From Candidatus Hydrogenedens sp. (GTDB lineage Bacteria > Hydrogenedentota > Hydrogenedentia > Hydrogenedentales > Hydrogenedentaceae): a DNA stretch of 10,000 bases. The stretch covers positions 1-10,000 of the forward strand of contig JAIWNQ010000002.1 in the NCBI GenBank assembly GCA_020216745.1, read 5' to 3'. The notes beneath the pieces were generated by a model. The model searched no databases, had not been told where the DNA came from, and saw nothing but the letters and a program-made list of their open reading frames with translations. Position numbers and translations under genes: made by a program. Of the stretch, positions 1 through 5,993 are shown piece after piece (the first letter of the stretch is position 1; every line of letters starts with the position of its first letter).

Positions 1-702
1 TGCTCCTAACAACGTTATCACCGGTTTACCTGTATCTACTACTTGAACCGTTCGTGTTACTGGGTTTGCGGAATTGCCTGACACATCCACCGCCGTGTAG
101 GTCAATGTATAGTTGCCAACTGAATTGGTATTAACCGTACCTGTTACATTTACCACAACGTTCGCATCACAACTATCCGTCGCTGTCGCTCCAGGATCCG
201 TAAACGTGCCTTTGCATTCTACCACCAACGGATTAGCTCCATTCAACACTATCTCCGGTTTGACAGTATCTACTACTTGAACCGTCCGTGTTACTGGGTC
301 CGCACTATTACCAGACGAATCCACCGCCGTGTAGGTTAATGTGTATTCACCAACTACATCGGGGTTAACCGTACCTGTTACATTTACCACAACGGTCGCA
401 TCACAACTATCCGTCGCTGTCGCTCCTGGATCCGTAAACGTGCCTTTGCATTCCACTGTCATTGTGGATGCTCCTAACAACGTTATCACCGGTTTGCCAG
501 TATCTACTACTTGAACCGTTCGTGTTACTGGGTCTGCGGAATTGCCTGACGCATCCGTCGCTGTGTAGGTTAAGGTATATTCGCCAACTATATCCGTATA
601 GACGGAACCAGACACCTCCACCATAACGTTCGCATCACAACTATCCGTCGCTGTCGCTCCTGGATCCGTAAACGTGCCCTTGCATTCAACTACTACCGGG
701 TT
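1..702 (-). repeat. Three near-identical tandem 234-bp units
   Basis: The DNA of 1-234, 235-468 and 469-702 is almost the same with an exact 234-bp (78-codon) period; long stretches such as TATCTACTACTTGAACCG and CTATCCGTCGCTGTCGCTCC recur in all three. The start of the first unit and the start of the third are nearly identical over their first ~28 bases. The middle unit instead begins with AGCTCCATTCAAC, as does the distant unit near 1911. Synonymous sites are mostly conserved here, unlike in repeats further upstream in the gene, which points to recent duplication or gene conversion. The array may continue past the left edge. Confidence 0.9.
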
Positions 703-3498
703 GTCACCATTTAATGTTATCACTGGCTTTGTTTTATCCACTATCTCAACCGGCATATCTTTTTCTGACCGGTTACCACTGGAATCTTCAGCTACATAAC
801 GAACCTGATATAACTGCCCAACTTCACTCGTTTCAATGTTTTCTACCTCATATAGCCCATAAATTGTATCTACTAAATATATTGCCGCCGCTGTCAATTG
901 CTGAATGATTCCTTCACATTTATCAACCGCTATCGCTCCCGGATCTTCAAATACGTCTCCACATTCTATCTCCATCTCATCCTGATTTAAGATAATCTCC
1001 GGCCCTGTGGTATCAACTACATGGATAGTCCGTGTTGCACTCCCACTATTATTTGCATCATCAGTTGCTGTGTAAATCAAGGTATAATCACCTACCACAT
1101 CTGAGTATATCCAACCACTTATAACCACCTCTAATGTGGTATCACAATTATCTGTCGCTGTCGCTCCCGGGTCAGTAAATTCTAACCCACATTCATGGGT
1201 TATTTCATCACCGCCAACCAACGTCACCTGCGGCGCTACCGTGTCAACTACATTAACGGTACGTGTTGCCGTCCCCGTTTTACCTGCACGGTCCGTCGCA
1301 GTGTAAGTAACTGTATAACTACCCACCTGATTGGTATTTACATTTCCACTGGCAACTACTGCCAATATTCCATCACATGCATCGTTTGCAGTTGCACCCG
1401 GGTCATTAAATACAGAACCGCACTGCACTGTCAATGGATCAGCTCCCACTATAGTCACTATTGGGGATTGGCTATCTCTAACCTGAACAATACGTGTCGT
1501 TGTTGCTGTATTGCCAGATGCATCTGTCGCTGTATAGGTAACTTCATAGTCACCAGGTTCATTTGCATTTACTACAGTTGCTGCATCATTTGTCACTGGC
1601 ACCGTTCCCTGACACGCATCACTTGCTGTTGCTCCCGGATCAAGATATACACTGTGGCATTCTAAATAATACGGATTAGGACCTACTAACGTTATCACTG
1701 GTTTTGTTGTATCTAACACACGGACGATACGTGTTACAGGGTCCGCACTGTTACCCGAAGCATCGGTTGCCGTGTAGGTTAATGTATAGTCACCAACTAC
1801 ATTAGTGTTAACCGTTCCTGATGTATTTACTGTAACGTTCGTATCACAACTATCAACCGCTGTTGCACCCGGGTCAGTAAACGTGTCTTTGCATTCTACT
1901 ATCAATGGATTAGCTCCATTCAACGTTATTACCGGCTTCGTTGTATCTACTACATGAACAATCCTTTGTGCGGTAGTTGTATTGTTTGAACTATCCGTAA
2001 CTGAATAATCCACAGTATAATCACCCGGTTCCGCTGTATCCACATTATTTGTCACTTCAATCTGTTCTGTTAAAACGCCATCCGGAACATCGGTTGCGGT
2101 TGCACCTTCGTCTAGGTACTCCGTTCCACATTCAATTGTAATCTCCGACTCACCATTCAAAGTAATTACCGGCGGGGTGTCATCTATAACCTCACTGCAA
2201 AAAACATCACTACGTAATTCTCCACCACCTAAACGATATATTGCCTGACCACAAAATCCTTGCAATCCACTTGCACTCTCACTCGCCTTAATTGTATACG
2301 TAAACGATGCACCGGAACCACTTAGATTAGGAACAAATATATATCCAAAATCTAATACAGGACCATTCGGATTGATTGGGGTAATTGCAGGGGGATTTGT
2401 ACCTCCGACGCTTTGATATACCCAACCCGTCGGGATTGTCTCCTGATACCCTAAGGCACTTACTGCACCAACACATGGATGATCCGGATCGATACGAATA
2501 TTTATTGTCACATCGACATTCTGACCAGCAATATAATAATTCGGCGTAAATGTACGGCTTACCAATAGGCATGGAACCACACCATCTAATTGAGTTTCAA
2601 CTTTGGGAGAAAGGATAGGACCTCCACAGGTACGATACACAACTGCACTTGACTTCGTCTCGGAATTCTCAATTATTTCTCCTCCTATAACCGCAATCCC
2701 TGAATAAGTATTCGGGACATTCACAATATACGTAAACTCTGCTGGAAACGTAGGTATATCTACATAACTAAATTCTAACAAGCCTGTTTTCCCTATTTCA
2801 GGAACAACTGGAAGGCTTCCTTCTAATAACCCTTGATAGGTCCAGCCTGCAGGCAATGTGTCCTGAAATCCTAATGCTGTTATATCCTGAGGACCTTCCT
2901 TCTCTATCAGAATGGTCACATATATATCTTCCCCAGGAACATAAAAATTCCTATTTACCCCTGCCACACCAGGTCCCGATAATTCTCTCGTAAACGAAAG
3001 GGAGGTGGGCTCTAACTCAATTATAGTCGTGACAGGTGCACTTTCTAATTGAGGTCCCGAAGTACGATATAAAATTTTCCCAACCATTTGTTCGGGATCA
3101 CAAATAGAAGAGGGACACGATACCTGGTAGGAAAAACTCGCTGGAAACGAAGGAACAAAAATGTACCCAAACTGCAAAGTCCCCGTCGGTGTAGGAGGTA
3201 AAATTGCAGGGACATTAGGACCTGAAGCAGAACCCGAGATATATGCAAATCCAGCGGGTATAGTTTCTTCATAACCTAAAGCGGTTATGGTCCCTTCAGT
3301 ACCATCGTAATTCATTGTTACTGTCACAGTTAAGGTCGTTGTTACTCCATTGACAAAATAGCCATTCGCGTCCAACCCTGTGACTTCTTTCGTCAATGTT
3401 ACTAATGCCTGGACATTCATAGAGAGCATCATTACTGTCATAACACAAACAGCAAGATAAGTCCCTCTGATTACCGTTGCTTTACTCAAATTATTCAT
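1..3498 (-). CDS. Large secreted Ig-like repeat protein (DUF5011-type repeats), C-terminus outside window
   Basis: The minus-strand frame is open from ATG at 3498 to the window edge: 1166 codons, no stop, partial. A GGAGG ribosome site at 3507-3511 lies 8 nt before the ATG. Residues 1-31 form a signal peptide (hydrophobic 13-27, likely cut after VQA). Residues ~32-440 hold three diverged copies of a ~138-residue domain marked by ALG(Y/F)-(Q/E)-(E/D)-T-(I/L)-P-(A/T)-G and a closing YR-x-x-G. Residues 443-1158 hold nine Ig-like repeats starting at 443, 522, 600, 679, 756, 833, 925, 1003 and 1081; a tenth starts at 1159. The repeat pattern (PVITL-G, VEC, F-DPGATA-D-CD, GxYTLTYTA-D-SGN, VTRTV-VVDT) resembles the DUF5011/bacterial surface Ig-like family. 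Such proteins are usually secreted or surface-anchored structural or adhesive proteins. Any anchor or sorting domain would lie beyond the left edge, so the role is inferred only. Confidence 0.9.
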   Translation of the reverse strand, partial: MNNLSKATVIRGTYLAVCVMTVMMLSMNVQALVTLTKEVTGLDANGYFVNGVTTTLTVTVTMNYDGTEGTITALGYEETIPAGFAYISGSASGPNVPAILPPTPTGTLQFGYIFVPSFPASFSYQVSCPSSICDPEQMVGKILYRTSGPQLESAPVTTIIELEPTSLSFTRELSGPGVAGVNRNFYVPGEDIYVTILIEKEGPQDITALGFQDTLPAGWTYQGLLEGSLPVVPEIGKTGLLEFSYVDIPTFPAEFTYIVNVPNTYSGIAVIGGEIIENSETKSSAVVYRTCGGPILSPKVETQLDGVVPCLLVSRTFTPNYYIAGQNVDVTINIRIDPDHPCVGAVSALGYQETIPTGWVYQSVGGTNPPAITPINPNGPVLDFGYIFVPNLSGSGASFTYTIKASESASGLQGFCGQAIYRLGGGELRSDVFCSEVIDDTPPVITLNGESEITIECGTEYLDEGATATDVPDGVLTEQIEVTNNVDTAEPGDYTVDYSVTDSSNNTTTAQRIVHVVDTTKPVITLNGANPLIVECKDTFTDPGATAVDSCDTNVTVNTSGTVNTNVVGDYTLTYTATDASGNSADPVTRIVRVLDTTKPVITLVGPNPYYLECHSVYLDPGATASDACQGTVPVTNDAATVVNANEPGDYEVTYTATDASGNTATTTRIVQVRDSQSPIVTIVGADPLTVQCGSVFNDPGATANDACDGILAVVASGNVNTNQVGSYTVTYTATDRAGKTGTATRTVNVVDTVAPQVTLVGGDEITHECGLEFTDPGATATDNCDTTLEVVISGWIYSDVVGDYTLIYTATDDANNSGSATRTIHVVDTTGPEIILNQDEMEIECGDVFEDPGAIAVDKCEGIIQQLTAAAIYLVDTIYGLYEVENIETSEVGQLYQVRYVAEDSSGNRSEKDMPVEIVDKTKPVITLNGDNPVVVECKGTFTDPGATATDSCDANVMVEVSGSVYTDIVGEYTLTYTATDASGNSADPVTRTVQVVDTGKPVITLLGASTMTVECKGTFTDPGATATDSCDATVVVNVTGTVNPDVVGEYTLTYTAVDSSGNSADPVTRTVQVVDTVKPEIVLNGANPLVVECKGTFTDPGATATDSCDANVVVNVTGTVNTNSVGNYTLTYTAVDVSGNSANPVTRTVQVVDTGKPVITLLGA
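25..2172 (-). repeat. Array of nine complete ~78-residue Ig-like repeats
   Basis: Within the secreted protein, repeat boundaries fall at residues 443, 522, 600, 679, 756, 833, 925, 1003, 1081 and 1159. Unit lengths are 79, 78, 79, 77, 77, 92, 78, 78 and 78 residues. Most units have two cysteines, one in (V/I/L/H)(E/Q)C near residue 15 and one in D-x-C-(D/E/Q) about 15 residues later, suggesting an intradomain disulfide. The first unit (443-521) keeps Cys457 but has VPDG where the others have xC(D/E/Q)G. The sixth unit (833-924) is about 14 residues longer and the most diverged, with extra sequence around residues 865-895. Confidence 0.9.
2179..3405 (-). repeat. Triplicated ~138-residue N-terminal domain of the repeat protein
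   Basis: Residues ~32-159, ~160-300 and ~301-440 share an order of elements: a beta-rich start with a Tx-(V/I)-T-(V/I) strand pattern, then ALGYEETIPAG (near residue 71), ALGFQDTLPAGW (near 208) and ALGYQETIPTGW (near 347). Each then has an FGYI/FSYV-x-(V/I)-P element, an F-(S/T)-Y strand, and YRTSG, YRTCGG or YRLGGG before the next copy. The signature spacing is about 137-139 residues. DNA identity between copies is low, so the triplication is old. The fold looks like an all-beta module of the DUF11 kind, but I cannot assign a named family. Confidence 0.75.
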
Positions 3499-3578
3499 CG
3501 TACCTACCTCCATTGTTAGAGTTTTATTTTAAAATTTATATTTCCTTCCATAAAAAGAAAAAACATTCATCTCCTGTA

Positions 3579-3607
3579 ATATTACACAATTTTATCTTAA
3601 ATGTCAA
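3579..3607 (-). promoter_or_regulatory. Sigma-70-type promoter of the Ig-repeat protein gene
   Basis: On the minus strand TTGACA (3602-3607) is followed by a 17-nt spacer and TAATAT (3579-3584). This is a full consensus -35 and a close -10 at ideal spacing. Transcription would start near 3572, giving a leader of roughly 74 nt before the ATG at 3498. Confidence 0.75.
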
Positions 3608-3646
3608 ATAAATTTTCTATCATCAAAATTTATATGATTTTTCCAT

Positions 3647-3674
3647 AATATACAATTTGATTTTAAGAAGTCAA
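3647..3674 (-). promoter_or_regulatory. Possible second, upstream promoter for the Ig-repeat protein gene
   Basis: On the minus strand TTGACT (3669-3674) precedes TATATT (3647-3652) at 16 nt, or TATTAT (3645-3650) at 18 nt. The -35 and its downstream bases, TTGACTTCTTAAAA, closely match the -35 region of the prepilin promoter, TTGACTTCTGAAAA. It is weaker than the site at 3579-3607, and the region is AT-rich, so chance is possible. Confidence 0.4.
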
Positions 3675-3724
3675 ATAAAAAAATAATACATAAAAAAATT
3701 TAACTTTTTATAAAGGAGCACATC

Positions 3725-4609
3725 ATGAATAAAGAAATACCTTCAAAAAATAAACCTTGTCGTCGCGATTTCATAAAGGTAATAACTACAACTGCTTTAA
3801 CCTCATCAATTATGGCTAAAACGGTCTCAGCTCAGGATTCAACTCCCAAACAAGGTCGTATTAAGCAGTCTGTTTCGCGTTGGTGTTACGGGAAAATTCC
3901 CATGCCTGAATTTTGCAAAGCAGTAAAAGAGATGGGCTTGGTTGGTATTGATTTACTTGACCCGAACGAATGGGCAAGTGTCAAAGAGCATGGGCTTATC
4001 TGCACTATGGCAAATGGTCCTGGGGGAATCGAAAAAGGCTGGAACGACCCCGCCAATCATAAACGCCTCATTGAAAATGCGGAGAAAAGACTCCATGAGG
4101 TAGCCTCTGCAGGTTTGACAAACATGATTGTTTTCTCCGGTAATCGCGGTAAAATTGATGACAAAGAAGGACTGGAAAACTGTGCTAAAGGTTTAAAAAA
4201 AATCATCCCATTAGCAGAACAATTAGGTGTCAATGTCATTATGGAACTGCTCAACAGCAAACGCGACCATAAAAATTATATGTGCGACCATACTATTTGG
4301 GGTGTGGAATTAGTTAAACGTATCGGTTCACCACGTTTTAAACTTCTTTACGACATTTACCACATGCAAATTATGGAAGGCGATATTATCCAAACAATCA
4401 CAGATAATATCCAATATATTGGACATATCCATACCGGTGGTGTTCCGGGTAGAAACGACATTGATGAAACACAAGAATTAAATTACCGTAGAATTTGTGA
4501 GGTCCTGGCAGAACTTAATTACGATGGCTTCGTTGCTCACGAATTCGTCCCTAAAAATCCAGACCCACTTCAATCTCTAAAACGCGCCTTCGAAATCTGC
4601 AATGTATAA
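3725..4609 (+). CDS. Tat-exported TIM-barrel sugar isomerase/epimerase-like protein (hydroxypyruvate isomerase-like)
   Basis: A 294-residue protein with AAAGGAG (3712-3718) 6 nt before the ATG. Residues 13-18 are RRDFIK, a twin-arginine motif, followed by a short hydrophobic stretch and a likely cut after VSA (residue 36), so export in folded form is predicted. Residues ~45-290 match the AP-endonuclease-2/xylose-isomerase-like TIM barrel. The segment DIYHMQIMEGD (210-220) and the VPGR-x(n)-ELNY stretch (240-254) are typical of hydroxypyruvate-isomerase-like members. Candidate metal ligands are Glu174, Asp210, His236 and Glu273; E. coli Hyi has Gln at the third site, so the His leans toward the epimerase-like branch. 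The true substrate is unknown: many PVC-type paralogues carry this label while probably acting on sugars or keto-sugars. It stands alone on the plus strand, divergent from the repeat protein and convergent with the prepilin gene. Confidence 0.85.
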   Translation: MNKEIPSKNKPCRRDFIKVITTTALTSSIMAKTVSAQDSTPKQGRIKQSVSRWCYGKIPMPEFCKAVKEMGLVGIDLLDPNEWASVKEHGLICTMANGPGGIEKGWNDPANHKRLIENAEKRLHEVASAGLTNMIVFSGNRGKIDDKEGLENCAKGLKKIIPLAEQLGVNVIMELLNSKRDHKNYMCDHTIWGVELVKRIGSPRFKLLYDIYHMQIMEGDIIQTITDNIQYIGHIHTGGVPGRNDIDETQELNYRRICEVLAELNYDGFVAHEFVPKNPDPLQSLKRAFEICNV

Positions 4610-4897
4610 GGTCTGTTTTTAGTATATATTCATCTCAAAATTGATAATAAGAATACAGATGATTCTAAATTAACATCTGTCTGAATCTCTTAATCTTTCC
4701 CTTTATAATTGTACAGATGATATTTTTGCCATGTTAAATTCGTTAAAAAAATGACGTGAAATATAAATACAGGTTTATACAAATCTCTGTCTTTACACGT
4801 TGTATTATTTAGAGCCTGAATTATTTTTTCACCAAGCATAAAGAAAGGGACAGATATTAACTATCTGCCCCTTGATATTTAGACAACGGTTTAGAAC
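4610..4897. other. Gene-free convergent intergenic region with short ACAGAT-type repeats
   Basis: This 288-bp stretch lies between the stop of the TIM-barrel gene and the stop of the prepilin gene. It has no credible reading frame. It contains an inverted repeat, ACAGATG (4655-4661) with CATCTGT (4674-4680), a direct copy of TACAGATGAT (4654-4663 and 4712-4721), and the prepilin terminator, whose stem again carries CAGATA/TATCTG. No clear T-tract follows the 4655-4680 inverted repeat on the plus strand, so the terminator of the plus-strand gene is not obvious. Confidence 0.55.
4837..4873 (-). terminator. Rho-independent terminator of the prepilin gene
   Basis: In minus-strand RNA, AAGGGGCAGAUA (4862-4873) pairs with UAUCUGUCCCUU (4845-4856) across a 5-nt loop: 12 pairs including one G-U wobble. 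It is followed by UUCUUUAUG. It starts 24 nt after the prepilin stop codon. On the plus strand the wobble becomes an A-C mismatch and no T-run follows, so it favours the minus direction. Confidence 0.75.
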
Positions 4898-5818
4898 CTA
4901 TCCATAATTTCTTCGCTTTGTAAAACAGCCATTGTGCGGTTCCACAGGCCATTTGTCAGGGAATCGAATAAATTCAACATGACCATCCATATATAGGAAG
5001 TTACAACCACCAGGCACATGGTTAAACTCTTGACCGACATCGGTACTAACCCAATCACCACATACAGGAATTTCACTCTGGGCTTTGGCACTTGCTGCAG
5101 GATTATTGATATCTGTTATCATGAACCTTTCAATTCCTTCTCTCAGACGATACATGGTAAGGTTCTGGGTGCCATCAAAGAATGAAAAATCTTCATCATT
5201 TTTCGTTGGGTCTCCCAAACGAGGGTAAAGCTCACCTAACATAATTACTACCTGCGGATTATTTGCTAACAACCAGTCTATCATTACATCTACATCAGGA
5301 TTTTCCGGTGGGTCGGGTCGGTCAATAATTCCCGGGAACCATGTATTCCATGCCAAATACAAATAAGAACAACTACTATCATCTACTTCGCATGGATAAA
5401 ATTCAGTATTAGGAACACCGGCTGTAGGAACTAAATTTCCGGCACGGTCACCAATAACCTGGGCTCGATTATCCGCCTTATTAAATACTTTCTCTGGGTC
5501 ATTTCCTGTTGTTGCGGAAGGACATAATAACACAGCAGGGTCATTTAAGTATTCCGGATATACCGCCATACAGTCTATTACAAATTCACCACTTAATCCC
5601 GTGCAATTGTAAAGTTTTGAAGGTGGAAACCTTTCTCCCTTGGCTTCATTTGCATACATTTTACATGTAAGCCCAATTTGCTTTAGATTATTCTGGCAAC
5701 TGGAACGACGTGCCGCTTCACGTGCACGAGCAAGTGCTGGCAAAAGTATTGCCGCAAGAATACCAATAATGGCAATAACGACAAGAAGTTCGATGAGAGT
5801 AAAACCTGACTTTTTCAT
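4898..5818 (-). CDS. Type IV-type prepilin-like protein with H-X(n)-DG processing-associated C-terminal motif
   Basis: A 306-residue protein starting with [19 protein letters not shown], a class III prepilin leader. The prepilin peptidase would cut after Gly5 and methylate Phe6; Glu10 is the conserved Glu5 of the mature protein, and residues ~6-29 form the hydrophobic helix. The following [19 protein letters not shown] stretch (32-50) and the late FNHVPGG to MDGHVEF segment (265-283) are typical of the large pseudopilin families expanded in Planctomycetota, Lentisphaerota and Hydrogenedentota (DUF1559-like/H-X9-DG). Here His267 and Asp278-Gly279 are ten residues apart, not nine. GAGGAG (5825-5830) lies 6 nt before the ATG; the stop is TAG. 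It has its own promoter and terminator, with no pilus assembly genes nearby. Such proteins are thought to be membrane-anchored surface pseudopilins; their individual roles are unknown. Confidence 0.92.
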   Translation of the reverse strand: MKKSGFTLIELLVVIAIIGILAAILLPALARAREAARRSSCQNNLKQIGLTCKMYANEAKGERFPPSKLYNCTGLSGEFVIDCMAVYPEYLNDPAVLLCPSATTGNDPEKVFNKADNRAQVIGDRAGNLVPTAGVPNTEFYPCEVDDSSCSYLYLAWNTWFPGIIDRPDPPENPDVDVMIDWLLANNPQVVIMLGELYPRLGDPTKNDEDFSFFDGTQNLTMYRLREGIERFMITDINNPAASAKAQSEIPVCGDWVSTDVGQEFNHVPGGCNFLYMDGHVEFIRFPDKWPVEPHNGCFTKRRNYG

Positions 5819-5883
5819 ACTGTTCTCCTCAATATTAAAAATTAATTTGATAAATATGATAATAAATATTATCCATACTTATT

Positions 5884-5912
5884 ATTTTAATCCATTTTTT
5901 TTCAGAAGTCAA
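5884..5912 (-). promoter_or_regulatory. Sigma-70-type promoter of the prepilin-like gene
   Basis: On the minus strand TTGACT (5907-5912), a 17-nt spacer and TAAAAT (5884-5889) make a near-consensus promoter. Transcription would begin near 5877, with a leader of about 58 nt. It sits just after the ThuA operon terminator, which supports separate transcription of the prepilin gene. Confidence 0.7.
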
Positions 5913-5927
5913 GATATTCTTAACAAT

Positions 5928-5970
5928 ATTAATAAAACACACGCCCTAACCTTAAAATGTTAGGGCGTGT
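5928..5970 (-). terminator. Rho-independent terminator of the ThuA gene
   Basis: ACACGCCCTAAC (5939-5950) and GTTAGGGCGTGT (5959-5970) form a perfect 12-bp stem with an 8-nt loop. On the minus strand the stem is followed by GUUUUAUUAAU. It lies 23 nt after the ThuA-protein stop codon and ends the upstream transcript before the prepilin promoter. Confidence 0.88.
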
Positions 5971-5993
5971 TCTAATAATTTACCTTTTAATAT

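Noticed and set aside
1..702. Regular direct repeats that could be read as a CRISPR array or a satellite
   Set aside because: The period is 234 bp, there are no short unique spacers, and the repeats are in frame within one open coding sequence that gives Ig-like domains.
1195..1665. Plus-strand open frame of 156 codons, rich in Cys
   Set aside because: It lies antisense inside the Ig-repeat gene, its product is a low-complexity Cys/Ile/Arg string repeated with the Ig period, and no good ribosome site was seen.
3657..3687. Possible plus-strand promoter for the TIM-barrel gene (TTGATT with AATAAT)
   Set aside because: Spacing is 19 nt or more and the -10 is poor; in this AT-rich stretch such matches are expected by chance. 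The real promoter must lie in 3499-3724 but could not be fixed.
4655..4680. ACAGATG/CATCTGT inverted repeat as terminator of the TIM-barrel gene
   Set aside because: The stem is only 7 bp, the loop is 12 nt, and no T-tract follows, so it was listed only as part of the intergenic description.
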